Below are positions 1 to 6,663 of a stretch of 11,370 nt of DNA, in pieces. Source of the stretch: JBBTYG01 sp964418085 (GTDB lineage: Bacteria; Patescibacteriota; Minisyncoccia; UBA6257; 2-01-FULL-56-20); assembly GCA_964418085.1 (NCBI GenBank), contig CAYQKB010000034.1, positions 1 to 11,370 on the forward strand. The letters are read 5' to 3'. Within the stretch, counting starts at the first letter, position 1; every line of letters begins with the position of its first letter. Made by a program: the position numbers and the translations under genes. Under the pieces are notes generated by a model that saw only the letters and a list, made by a program, of their open reading frames with translations, was not told the DNA's origin and did no database searches.

Positions 1-435
1 GTGCAGGAGAGCAGAGCGTTTTCGAAAAACAAAGGAACCATCCGCGGTCTGCATTTCCTCTATCCGCCAAAGAACGAAAGCAAGCTGATAGAGATGATTG
101 GCGGCGAAGCATTCTGGGCATTTGTGGACATCCGGAAAAATTCTCCGACGCTTGGCAAGTGCGACAGTGTCGTGCTCTCCTCGGAAAAGCATACGGCGCT
201 TTTTCTCCCGCGGGGAATTGCGAACGGCGTCTGTACGATGAGTGACGATTGCCACGTGCTCTATCATATGGACAACATGTACGACGACAGCGCGAAGAGT
301 GAGTTCAAATGGGACGATCCCGATCTCGGCATTCCCTGGCCAATTAAAAATCCTTCAACTATTTCCGACCGCGACCGGAATGCGCAAAGCTTCAAAGAAT
401 TTTTGGCAAAATCCGGCGGCGGACTGAATATTTAG
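1..435 (+). CDS. RmlC-like dTDP-sugar 3,5-epimerase (5' end cut by window)
   Basis: This is a cupin-fold nucleotide-sugar epimerase of the RmlC (dTDP-4-dehydrorhamnose 3,5-epimerase) family, which acts on 4-keto deoxysugars in the cytoplasm. The visible 144 residues include the IRGLHF motif, whose His18 matches the family's catalytic base, a Tyr in the DNMY segment where RmlC has its catalytic Tyr, and the closing FKWDDPDLGIPWP and ISDRDRN motifs. Family members are about 180 residues long, so roughly 40 N-terminal residues lie outside the window; the GTG at base 1 is probably an internal Val codon. The usual LHYQ is LHFLYPP here, as in the second copy at 7885-8448 (IHFSLPP), so both belong to a divergent subgroup and the substrate need not be rhamnose. 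It ends just before a bidirectional terminator. Family assignment is firm, exact substrate unknown. Confidence 0.85.
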   Translation: MQESRAFSKNKGTIRGLHFLYPPKNESKLIEMIGGEAFWAFVDIRKNSPTLGKCDSVVLSSEKHTALFLPRGIANGVCTMSDDCHVLYHMDNMYDDSAKSEFKWDDPDLGIPWPIKNPSTISDRDRNAQSFKEFLAKSGGGLNI

Positions 436-440
436 AAACA

Positions 441-486
441 AAAAAACCGATGACGTTTTGCGCGTCACCGGCTTTTGAATTTTTTT
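441..486. terminator. Bidirectional Rho-independent terminator
   Basis: The inverted repeat CCGATGACG (447-455) / CGTCACCGG (463-471) encloses a 7-nt loop. It has an A-tract on the left (441-446) and T-runs on the right (473-476, 481-486). The single A/C mismatch on the plus strand becomes a G-U pair in the minus-strand RNA, so it should stop both the convergent epimerase gene on the left and the RCC1/SUMF1 gene on the right. Confidence 0.85.
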
Positions 487-498
487 GTAAGTCACATT

Positions 499-2433
499 TT
501 AGGGTAATATCGGAGCCAAAACAATGCGAAAACCTACATTAATAGTAGCGCCTCCAAAAGAACCACGAGCCGCGGAGTTGCATTCAGGCGGATCGTCCCA
601 AGCGCTACCACCTCTTATTATGTTATTAGAAACAAGTTCCCACACATTCCCATACATATCATATAACCCCCATGGATTTGGGAGTTTTTGTCCGACGGGA
701 TGTGTGAAGTCGTGGGCGGTATGATCTGTGATCCATCCATAAGATGTTAGTGGACCGGGATCGTCTCCAAATGTCCATAAATTAGTTGTGCCAGCCCGAC
801 ATGCATATTCCCATTCCTCATCAGTAGGCAGTCTATAAAGATAGCCATTCGGCAGTCTACCAGCATCTTTTTCTTGCGATGTGAGTAGAGCACAATAATT
901 TATTGCATCAGCGAGTGAAACTTCTTCTACGGGCAGATTAGTATCTCCCGAAAAATGACTTGGATTAACCCCTGTTACCTTCTTGAATTCACCTTGCGTT
1001 ACTTCGTGTATACCCATCCAAAATGTGTTGGTAATGCTGATAGACAGCCCATTAAACACAAAGGTTCCTGTTTGGATTAGTGCCATGTTATTTGGCGATA
1101 TCGGTGCTACAAATGTTCGGTAAAACCGAGCCGGCTGGCCGATTGCCGAGACGTCAAAGTAGATTTGCGGAATATTGGTGATGCCAATTGTAGCGATCAG
1201 ATTCCAGGCGTCTGTTGGACCGACCGCATTCACATATTGCAATTGATTGCTTGATCCGATGTCACCCATCATGCTGATCATCGGAACCATATTGATGTTG
1301 AGCGAAGGTAATACGCTGAGCATCGCCGAATCGCTTGTGGCAATTCCTGCGCTGTTTGAAACAGTAACTGTATAAGCGCCCGACTGGGCACTCGAAACAT
1401 TTGTGAGGATAAGAGTTGCGTTTGTTGCTCCCTCAATCCTATTTGTACCGAAGTACCACTGGAAGCTTCGATCTAGCGTATTTGTGACGCGCACGGATAA
1501 GTACACAGTAGAACCGATTCCAACTGTTTGACTTCTTGGATTTTTGGATATGATCGGCAACACTTCCAGAGGCGGAAGAAACGGGGACAGCACCAAAAAA
1601 TGGAAACAGCCCGATCTTACCTCTGAAACGAGCGGGAGATTTGAAGGTGCAGAAACGCTATTTAATCCCCAGACGACGACAGACCCGTCGCTTTTAAGTG
1701 CGATGCTCTGGTATTCACCTGCAGAAACAGCAACTACATTAGTGAGCTCTGCGGGAATTCCCTCGTAGCCAGTACCCCACCCTATTACTGTTCCGTTAGT
1801 TGTGATTGCCAAGCTATGGTACGTGCCAGCCGCTATTGCGACCGCGATTAATCCGACAGGAACGCTACATTGCCCATTATCACTTTTGCCCCAGGCGACA
1901 ACTGTGCCATCGGCCTTGAGCGCCAAGCTATGAAAAGCTCCGGCCGCTATTGCGACCACGTTATTTAGGTCCTGCGGAATATTAAGTTCGCCGAATTCGT
2001 TTCTGCCCCATACAACGACTGTTCCATCCGTTCTTAGTGCAATGCTGTGATATCCACTGCCACCCGAAGAAGATATTGCGATTACATTCGTTAACTCTGG
2101 TGGTAGATCAATTTGGCCGAAATCATTTCGACCCCATGCAACGACTGTTCCATCGCCTTGAAGCGCCAAACTGTGCGCATAGCCAGCAGAAACTGCTTTC
2201 ACACTGGCAAGCGAAGGCACGTCACATTGGCCTGCACTGTTGTCGCCCCACGCCACTACTTCGCCACTCGATCTAAGCGCAAGATTGTGGTAGCAACCGG
2301 CGGCGACACTCACTGCATTCGTGAGATCTACAGGTATTTCTCCTGTATCCCTACCCCACGTTCGCACGTTTGGACCTGCTAGAATTTCGAAGGACATTAA
2401 AACCAGAGAACTGATTATCAGAATGTTATTCAT
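499..2433 (-). CDS. Exported RCC1-propeller / Ig-like / SUMF1-domain protein
   Basis: A 644-residue protein that starts with a probable signal peptide (about residues 1-20, hydrophobic, ending ILAG, but without a basic n-region). Residues 22-283 hold seven WG motifs (26, 62, 100, 142, 181, 219, 255), each with a nearby HSLAL-type strand: a complete seven-blade RCC1-like propeller. Residues 291-375 form an Ig-like domain (QWYFGTNRI ... SGAYTVTVSNSAG). Residues 376-445 resemble a linker common in Verrucomicrobia surface proteins. Residues 446-640 are a SUMF1/FGE-sulfatase domain (IHEVTQGEF, YRLPTDEEWEYACRAG, NPWGLYDMYGNVWE, IIRGGS, GFRIV). The paired catalytic Cys of true formylglycine-generating enzymes are not in place; only Cys618 lies in that segment, so it is probably a binding or structural domain. 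The product is likely extracellular. No clear ribosome binding site precedes the ATG. It stands alone, divergent from 2629-3282, and its style suggests transfer. Confidence 0.85.
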   Translation of the reverse strand: MNNILIISSLVLMSFEILAGPNVRTWGRDTGEIPVDLTNAVSVAAGCYHNLALRSSGEVVAWGDNSAGQCDVPSLASVKAVSAGYAHSLALQGDGTVVAWGRNDFGQIDLPPELTNVIAISSSGGSGYHSIALRTDGTVVVWGRNEFGELNIPQDLNNVVAIAAGAFHSLALKADGTVVAWGKSDNGQCSVPVGLIAVAIAAGTYHSLAITTNGTVIGWGTGYEGIPAELTNVVAVSAGEYQSIALKSDGSVVVWGLNSVSAPSNLPLVSEVRSGCFHFLVLSPFLPPLEVLPIISKNPRSQTVGIGSTVYLSVRVTNTLDRSFQWYFGTNRIEGATNATLILTNVSSAQSGAYTVTVSNSAGIATSDSAMLSVLPSLNINMVPMISMMGDIGSSNQLQYVNAVGPTDAWNLIATIGITNIPQIYFDVSAIGQPARFYRTFVAPISPNNMALIQTGTFVFNGLSISITNTFWMGIHEVTQGEFKKVTGVNPSHFSGDTNLPVEEVSLADAINYCALLTSQEKDAGRLPNGYLYRLPTDEEWEYACRAGTTNLWTFGDDPGPLTSYGWITDHTAHDFTHPVGQKLPNPWGLYDMYGNVWELVSNNIIRGGSAWDDPPECNSAARGSFGGATINVGFRIVLAPILP

Positions 2434-2593
2434 ACGGAATTTTAAGTTGTGAATGAACCGTTGAGAGTAAGGCCCCTCCCAGATTGGGCATCATGTACTA
2501 CTATTCGATGATGTTCAATTTATATACCGCTTTGCATCAATGAGTCAAGAAAAAAATGTTTCGTTATTCGCGATGAAAACTTTGTTGTTAATT

Positions 2594-2628
2594 TCCTACA
2601 CAACATTTTTGAATGGTATAATACTTTT
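2594..2628 (+). promoter_or_regulatory. Extended -10 promoter, predicted leaderless transcript
   Basis: A perfect TATAAT lies at 2617-2622 with the extended -10 element TGG at 2614-2616. No good -35 is seen at the expected spacing (TCCTAC at 2594-2599). The start site expected about 7 nt after the -10 falls on or next to the ATG at 2629, so the mRNA would have essentially no leader; no Shine-Dalgarno sequence is present either. The rest of the 195-bp divergent gap holds no other feature I can support. Confidence 0.7.
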
Positions 2629-3282
2629 ATGAAAATAAAATCAAAGAATTTTGAATCGTCATCGTATTCCGAGCTTGATGAACTCGTCACCCGGGTTATG
2701 TGCGACACTGCCGCACCGGTGCGCGTTGCGGACGCGGCATATCTTTTTGGCGAAACGGCAGACGAAGAATCCTCAAGTCTCGCTGCTGCGGCGCTATGTT
2801 GGAAATTAAAGCGCGTGAAGTGCGTTGGGGTATGTGGTGTGGGTGAGGTAGCCGGATATCCGGGATTCGAAAATTGGAAAGCAAAGCTGATAAAGCTCGG
2901 CGTTCCCGGAAAAAATATTATTGGAATTCCGCTTGCAAATGATTTTCCTCCAAGCACGCATGCTGAGGCATGGGGGCTTGCCCGATTTGTCAAAAAGAAT
3001 AAATGGAAAAATATATATATCATTGCGCCGCCGCTCCATCAGCTTCGTGCGTTTGTTACGGCTGTAAGCGCGATCATTCGCGAAGAAGCGGCCGTGAAGG
3101 CATATAGTTTTGTGGGCATTCCAGAGGAGTGGGAAGAGCACATCGTCCATTCACAGGGCAAAGAGCAAGGCAAAACGCGTAGTGAATTTTTGGATGATGA
3201 ACTCAAAAAGATAGAAGTGTATTATAAAAAAGGAGATTTGGTGTCGGGCGAAGAGGTGCTCACATACATGGACGAGAGATAA
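2629..3282 (+). CDS. YdcF/DUF218-like protein, copy 1
   Basis: A 217-residue soluble protein related to the YdcF/SanA/ElyC (DUF218) family, a Rossmann-like fold whose biochemical role is poorly known. Family landmarks in order: AYLFGE (37-42) after a hydrophobic strand, GVPGKNI (91-97), PPSTHAEAWG (107-116, the position of the family's conserved nT.eNa motif), and PPLHQLRAF (134-142, the position of yHm.RA). There is no membrane segment, so it should be cytoplasmic, unlike SanA and ElyC. It shares PPSTxAEAWG, KKNKWK, LHxxRAFVT and a C-terminal KGDxxxxxEVLxYM block with the copy at 4035-4709, showing recent paralogy, and more distantly with 4904-5635. It is transcribed from its own promoter, probably leaderless, and ends at a terminator shared with the convergent gene. 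Family is well supported; function unknown. Confidence 0.75.
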   Translation: MKIKSKNFESSSYSELDELVTRVMCDTAAPVRVADAAYLFGETADEESSSLAAAALCWKLKRVKCVGVCGVGEVAGYPGFENWKAKLIKLGVPGKNIIGIPLANDFPPSTHAEAWGLARFVKKNKWKNIYIIAPPLHQLRAFVTAVSAIIREEAAVKAYSFVGIPEEWEEHIVHSQGKEQGKTRSEFLDDELKKIEVYYKKGDLVSGEEVLTYMDER

Positions 3283-3283
3283 G

Positions 3284-3346
3284 TAATTTTTATAAAAAGA
3301 TCGAGCACCTTGGGGGTGCTCGAGTTGTTTTCAGATCAATTTTTTT
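3284..3346. terminator. Bidirectional terminator between convergent genes
   Basis: A perfect 9-bp inverted repeat TCGAGCACC (3301-3309) / GGTGCTCGA (3315-3323) with a 5-nt loop. T-rich sequence follows on the plus side (GTTGTTTT, then a T-run to 3346), and on the minus strand the stem is followed by TCTTTTTATAAAAATT. It serves the YdcF-like gene on the left and the 157-residue gene on the right. Confidence 0.85.
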
Positions 3347-3818
3347 ATCGCCGATTTTTCCGAGGCCGAGGCTCTGGCTTGAATCTCACAATCTTTTTCT
3401 TGCCCGAAACGATGTCCCGTGCCTCTTGCCCGGTCATCGAAACCGACAATTGTCCCTCGCGGTCGGAGGGATTCGTCCATTCGTAAAATACGAAGCGTGA
3501 GCGATCTTCTGTAAGTCCACCGAACAGCCCGATCCCGCCGTGGCTCATATCGGTCTGGATATTGTCGCACGCCCCAGGGGCATCAACCGTCTCTTCGATG
3601 ATTTTATGAGCTTCTTCCCTTCCATACCCCTCTACCAGATCTCGATAGTTCGGATGAATGCTATGTTTTTTGTCCAAGCCTGCGACAACAATTCGGGCGA
3701 TTGCGATCACCGCAGGGTCTTTTGCAACCCTGAATTTTACGGGTCGCAAAGGCCGATGGCGTCTCTTGGCTCGAGGCGCAATAGGAATGCGCGCCAGTTC
3801 CTTCTCGCTTAATGTCAT
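3345..3818 (-). CDS. Unrecognised basic 157-residue protein
   Basis: I do not recognise this protein. It has very basic ends (PRAKRRHRPLRPVKFR at 15-30 and KKKIVRFKPEPRPRKNRR at 140-157) around a mixed central part (about 33-139) that has an alternating strand-like stretch, FVFYEWTN, and a possible helix, NYRDLVEGYGREEAHKIIEE. No signal peptide or membrane segment is visible. The Arg/Lys tails could suggest nucleic-acid or ribosome contact, which is only inference. The ATG at 3818 is preceded by a weak GAGAAAG ribosome binding site. The gene is a single-gene unit with its own strong promoter (3926-3954), a 5' leader like that of the neighbouring YdcF-like unit, and a terminator. Shared control suggests it works in the same setting as the YdcF-like proteins. 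Confidence 0.65.
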   Translation of the reverse strand: MTLSEKELARIPIAPRAKRRHRPLRPVKFRVAKDPAVIAIARIVVAGLDKKHSIHPNYRDLVEGYGREEAHKIIEETVDAPGACDNIQTDMSHGGIGLFGGLTEDRSRFVFYEWTNPSDREGQLSVSMTGQEARDIVSGKKKIVRFKPEPRPRKNRR

Positions 3819-3872
3819 ATATTTTCTTTCTCAAGTTGCTGTTTTATCCCTAGTTTTAATGCATCCTACAGC

Positions 3873-3920
3873 GCTGGCCCGAAAGCCATTGGTGCAGGAC
3901 TATTTGTCAATGAAACTGTG
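3873..3920 (-). promoter_or_regulatory. Conserved 5' leader, copy 1
   Basis: The predicted mRNA of the 157-residue gene starts about here with CACAGTTTCATTGACAAATA (3901-3920, minus strand). An ungapped comparison with 4755-4802 gives about 35 of 48 identical bases, with 19 of the 20 at the 5' end. Further downstream a short TGGC/GCCA hairpin can form. The leader is about 100 nt, longer than needed for a ribosome binding site. Confidence 0.6.
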
Positions 3921-3925
3921 CTAAA

Positions 3926-3954
3926 ATATTAAATTAAATTCATCCCTTTGTCAA
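3926..3954 (-). promoter_or_regulatory. Sigma-70-type promoter of the 157-residue gene
   Basis: On the minus strand a consensus -35 TTGACA (3954-3949) and -10 TAATAT (3931-3926) are separated by exactly 17 bp. It sits 6 bp after the T-tract of the preceding unit's terminator. Confidence 0.85.
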
Positions 3955-3960
3955 GTCCAC

Positions 3961-4020
3961 GAAAGAAAAACAAAAAGCCCGCGGTCCCGAATTGGTTTTT
4001 CCAATTCAGAAACCGCGGGC
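3961..4020 (-). terminator. Terminator of YdcF-like copy 2
   Basis: A long two-part stem: GCCCGCGGT (3977-3985) with ACCGCGGGC (4012-4020), and an inner GAATTGG (3989-3995) with CCAATTC (4001-4007). In minus-strand reading it is followed by TTTTTGTTTTTC, giving a strong intrinsic terminator. Confidence 0.9.
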
Positions 4021-4034
4021 GCGAAGTTGTGCGC

Positions 4035-4709
4035 TTATTTCGCAAGCGCGTTGCGCCCTCGCAGATAATCGAGGATTTCTTTGGCTGCGAGGTGGTCGCC
4101 CTTTGCGCAGTAGGCCGAGACTTTAGCAAACTCTACGACGGCAGCGTGCTTTTCTCGGGGCATTTGGGCCATCCCGCCGGAATGGCACACCACTTCATCC
4201 CAAGGAAGTGCCTCCGCCGGTGCGCTCCAGATCGCCACATCCTCAAGTCCGTTTTTCTTGCAGGCGCTGACAAGCGTGACAAACGCCCGAATGGCATGGA
4301 GTGTGGTCACCGTGACCACGAGCCGCTTCCACTTATTTTTCTTGATAACCTCGACCATGCCCCAGGCCTCCGCGTCCGTCGAGGGCGGAAACTTTGTGGA
4401 CATGGGATAAACCAGAATTGAGTTCCGGTCCACTCCAAAGTTTTCAAGGTCCTGTTTCCAGGCCTTGTCTCCTCGGACAACAAATGGGCTTTTGTCGATT
4501 GGTTCGCAGGCACCCACGAGGATGCTTGGGCAAGGGCGCAAGAGAGGGTTTCTCCACCGCTCCGCAATTGCTGCAAGCGGAGCTTTGTCGTTCTCCTCCG
4601 TCTGCCCGAAAAAACAGATCGCATCAATTTGCTGGGGTGGCGGTTCGTCCCGGAGAATCCGATGGGTGAGTGTGAATAGTTCGACGAGGTCGGTAGTGAA
4701 TATAGCCAT
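4035..4709 (-). CDS. YdcF/DUF218-like protein, copy 2
   Basis: A 224-residue cytoplasmic protein of the YdcF/DUF218 type. I place the start at the ATG of MAIFTTDL because an AGAGAGG ribosome binding site lies just upstream; an 18-residue longer reading from 4763 has no such support and would run into the conserved leader. Landmarks are IDAICFFGQTE (28-38), FGVDRNSI (91-98), FPPSTDAEAWG (107-117), KKNKWK (123-128) and TTLHAIRAFVT (135-145), followed by a helical C-terminal part ending KGDHLAAKEILDYLRGR. It is the closest relative of the copy at 2629-3282 and lies in the opposite orientation, two genes away. It is a monocistronic unit with its own promoter (4808-4836), conserved leader and terminator (3961-4020). 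The ligand or reaction is unknown; E. coli YdcF has been reported to bind S-adenosylmethionine, which does not establish a role here. Confidence 0.75.
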   Translation of the reverse strand: MAIFTTDLVELFTLTHRILRDEPPPQQIDAICFFGQTEENDKAPLAAIAERWRNPLLRPCPSILVGACEPIDKSPFVVRGDKAWKQDLENFGVDRNSILVYPMSTKFPPSTDAEAWGMVEVIKKNKWKRLVVTVTTLHAIRAFVTLVSACKKNGLEDVAIWSAPAEALPWDEVVCHSGGMAQMPREKHAAVVEFAKVSAYCAKGDHLAAKEILDYLRGRNALAK

Positions 4710-4754
4710 TAAGGCCTCTCTTTCTAGGTTAGTGGTTGATATGTGCCAGTAATT

Positions 4755-4802
4755 ACAGCCCAAAAGGCCGTCGTTGCTGGGTTATTTGTCAATTAAACTG
4801 TG
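4755..4802 (-). promoter_or_regulatory. Conserved 5' leader, copy 2
   Basis: Read on the minus strand it opens with CACAGTTTAATTGACAAATA (4802-4783), differing at one base from copy 1. It continues into ACGGCC-TTTTG-GGCTGT, a 6-bp hairpin with one G-U pair. About 50 nt separate this from the ribosome binding site of the YdcF-like gene at 4709. Confidence 0.6.
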
Positions 4803-4807
4803 AGGCT

Positions 4808-4836
4808 ATAGTAAATTAATTTAAGCTTATTGTCAA
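4808..4836 (-). promoter_or_regulatory. Sigma-70-type promoter of YdcF-like copy 2
   Basis: On the minus strand TTGACA (4836-4831), a 17-bp spacer and TACTAT (4813-4808). It is only 4 bp from the T-tract of the terminator of the next unit upstream. Confidence 0.85.
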
Positions 4837-4840
4837 GCGG

Positions 4841-4878
4841 AAAAATAAAAAAGCCGCCCCGATTTTTGGTCGGAGCGG
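4841..4878 (-). terminator. Terminator of YdcF-like copy 3
   Basis: Minus-strand stem CCGCTCCGA / TCGGGGCGG (4878-4870 with 4862-4854), nine pairs including one U-G, followed by CTTTTTTATTTTT. This is a typical intrinsic terminator downstream of the gene ending at 4904. Confidence 0.85.
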
Positions 4879-4903
4879 TTTGATTTGTTTTGCAAAGAGC
4901 TGA

Positions 4904-5635
4904 TTAAACTGAGAAGGGATTCGCTGGAAACGGAAACTTCCTGTCCGAGTCCCGCCACTTGAGGTAGGCGAGCACCGTTTCCGCCGGTGCGATATCGAAT
5001 TTGTTCCTGTAGATTCTTTTCAGCCGTTCGAGCTCTCCACTCGTCCCGTCGCCGAGGATCATTCCTTTTCGGAGCCCTTGGTTGAGGGTAACTGTCTCAC
5101 ACCAACCCCCGAGAAGCGGGCCCGTGCGTGCGAAGACGGAAATCTGAATTTGTTTCCGTACGAGAAACGTGACCGTGCAGGCAAAGGCGCGGAGGATATG
5201 AGGAGGGTGGCTAACCACCTGGAAGTGTGTCCACCTCTCACTTTCCGCAAGCTTCACGATTTCATATGCTTCGGATGCCGCATGAATCAGCGGCGGTTTT
5301 GATCCGGGGGGATCTCCTGGAGGGTTCGCGAGAGGCCGGATGTCTTCCCTACGGACACCGTCTTTTTCGAGCATCCTGCGGCATGCTTCAAAGCCGCGCC
5401 ACGTGGTAGGGTAGTGGTTGAGATACCCGTCAGGAACGGTGTCAATATAAAGCAAGCGTGCGTGCCCGCTCTTGTACAGGTTTGCGCCGGCCTTCATGAC
5501 TGACTCATCGCTGCCCGCCTCGTGTCCGAAGAGGTATGCGGGGCAAGCAAGGTTGGGGACTGTGTCATTCGCGGTTGCAACGGCAAGCGCGAAGAGGAGC
5601 TCGGGTGAGTTCCATGATTTGTTTTCGTCGGCCAT
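4904..5635 (-). CDS. YdcF/DUF218-like protein, copy 3 (divergent)
   Basis: A 243-residue soluble protein, the most divergent of the three YdcF/DUF218-like copies. It keeps PAYLFGHEAG (32-41), a GV-x-x-EDI turn (93-99), PPLIHAASEAYEI (114-126, matching the PPST-AEAWG motif) and SHPPHILRAFACTV (142-155, matching the LHxxRAFVT motif). A short C-terminal block, DIAPAETVLAYLKWRD, matches the ends of the other copies. The ATG at 5635 has the strongest ribosome binding site of the window, AAGGAGG, with a 4-nt spacer. The gene has its own promoter (5698-5726), whose -35 lies inside the end of the upstream E1 beta gene, and its own terminator (4841-4878). Without a terminator between E1 beta and this gene, read-through from the sugar operon is possible. 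Function unknown. Confidence 0.7.
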   Translation of the reverse strand: MADENKSWNSPELLFALAVATANDTVPNLACPAYLFGHEAGSDESVMKAGANLYKSGHARLLYIDTVPDGYLNHYPTTWRGFEACRRMLEKDGVRREDIRPLANPPGDPPGSKPPLIHAASEAYEIVKLAESERWTHFQVVSHPPHILRAFACTVTFLVRKQIQISVFARTGPLLGGWCETVTLNQGLRKGMILGDGTSGELERLKRIYRNKFDIAPAETVLAYLKWRDSDRKFPFPANPFSV

Positions 5636-5673
5636 ACGGCCTCCTTTCTAATGGTTGGTGTTTCGGTGATTTT

Positions 5674-5692
5674 CAGTTGTCAAAACTGCGTG
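5674..5692 (-). promoter_or_regulatory. Conserved 5' leader motif, copy 3
   Basis: The predicted start of the mRNA reads CACGCAGTTTTGACAACTG on the minus strand, a shortened form of the CAGTTTnATTGACAA motif of the other two leaders at the same distance from the -10. In this copy CAGTT and AACTG form a 5-bp inverted repeat around TTGAC (5674-5688). Confidence 0.55.
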
Positions 5693-5697
5693 CTGAT

Positions 5698-5726
5698 ATA
5701 GTAAAGTAAAAATTATCGCTTGTCAA
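5698..5726 (-). promoter_or_regulatory. Sigma-70-type promoter of YdcF-like copy 3
   Basis: On the minus strand TTGACA (5726-5721), a 17-bp spacer and TACTAT (5703-5698). The -35 overlaps the last codons (...LDKR) of the E1 beta gene that ends at 5713. Confidence 0.8.
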
Positions 5727-6663
5727 GATTGCCCGAAAGCACGTGCGCAATAGCGTCATAATCAATCTCTAATAAATCCGCATTCGGGAAAAGCCATTCA
5801 TTGCCCTTTATGTTCCGCTTCACGGCGATAACATTATTCATCTTGCATTTTTCGTACGCTGCGGCGAGTAAATTATCGCATGGCATGTTTTCACTCTTGC
5901 TGTCGTCTATCACCACCAGATTTTTTGTTTTTTGTGCGTCCGCAATAATCTCTTTCCAGTCAATGGGCGTGGCGGCGTTCACCGAGAAGAGGGAGGCATC
6001 AATGCCTTTTTCTTTGAGCGTGTCATGAAGTTTGAGTCCATACGGAAACGACAGGTTGAAGCAGGCGATTGTTGCGCGGGCGCCTTTTGTGTATTGGAAT
6101 AATGACTTTTCCTCGTTTGAAAAAACCGGCTCGATATCCAAAATTTCTGATCCGAATAATCTTTGGCTTACGGTGATAATTCGGAATCCGGGGGAGATGA
6201 GATGTGTTTGTATAACTTCTTCCGCGTCTGCGCGGTTCGTGATGTTGAAGCCGGGGATTCGTGCGATTGAACAGAGGTCGCCGAAATTGTTGAAGCTGGA
6301 TTGGAGGCCGTGCCATCCGAGGTCGGAGACGATTGCCACGATTGTGTACGACGCTGTTGGGTTTTTGCGCCTCACAAAATTATACGAATGCACAAGCTGA
6401 TCTATGCCCAAAAGCAGAAAGTCGAGCTGCTTCATGAAAAAGATAGAGGATGTTCCGCCGAGCATCATGCCGAAGCCGAGTCCCGCAAGCGTGCTCTCTG
6501 AATTGGTGGCATTAATAATGAGTCCTCCTTTTCCAACCTGTAGGTTCTTGGTGAGTCCGGAAAGCCGTGAGCCCGCGGCAATATTTTGTCCGAAAAGCAC
6601 GAGCTGCTCTTTGTTCGCAGTCTTCTTCACTATAAGGTCGTTTATATATTGGATGTATTTCAT
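5713..6663 (-). CDS. TPP-dependent dehydrogenase E1 beta / transketolase C-half-like subunit
   Basis: A 316-residue protein of the pyrimidine-binding plus C-terminal transketolase architecture, the partner of the E1 alpha gene upstream. The N-terminal half (1-175) contains NATNSESTLAGLGFGMMLGG, where Glu56 occupies the place of the conserved Glu that activates the thiamine aminopyrimidine, and WHGLQSS (117-123), the counterpart of the HSQS segment of E1 beta. The C-terminal half (about 190-316) is the transketolase C domain (VVIDDSKSENMPCDNL). It is shorter and more divergent than pyruvate dehydrogenase E1 beta. It lies 42 bp after E1 alpha, separated by AT-rich repeat DNA, and has no visible ribosome binding site. 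With no lipoyl-bearing E2 nearby, the pair probably acts in nucleotide-sugar modification, for example transferring a two-carbon unit to a keto-sugar. That role is inference. Confidence 0.75.
   Translation of the reverse strand: MKYIQYINDLIVKKTANKEQLVLFGQNIAAGSRLSGLTKNLQVGKGGLIINATNSESTLAGLGFGMMLGGTSSIFFMKQLDFLLLGIDQLVHSYNFVRRKNPTASYTIVAIVSDLGWHGLQSSFNNFGDLCSIARIPGFNITNRADAEEVIQTHLISPGFRIITVSQRLFGSEILDIEPVFSNEEKSLFQYTKGARATIACFNLSFPYGLKLHDTLKEKGIDASLFSVNAATPIDWKEIIADAQKTKNLVVIDDSKSENMPCDNLLAAAYEKCKMNNVIAVKRNIKGNEWLFPNADLLEIDYDAIAHVLSGNLDKR

Noticed and set aside
499..2433. Active formylglycine-generating enzyme with sulfatase partner
   Set aside because: The catalytic Cys pair is missing and no sulfatase gene is in the window.
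2434..2520. Promoter for the RCC1/SUMF1 gene
   Set aside because: Only a weak TAAAAT very near the ATG was found, with no matching -35, so I cannot support a call.
2520..3023. Minus-strand 167-codon open frame opposite YdcF-like copy 1
   Set aside because: Ser/Phe-rich shadow of a gene with clear family motifs on the plus strand.
3948..4421. Plus-strand 157-codon open frame
   Set aside because: It begins in a terminator hairpin and lies opposite the YdcF-like gene 4035-4709; it is a shadow frame with no family features.
4710..4763. 18-codon N-terminal extension of YdcF-like copy 2
   Set aside because: It would start inside the conserved leader region, has no ribosome binding site, and the internal ATG at 4709 has a good one.
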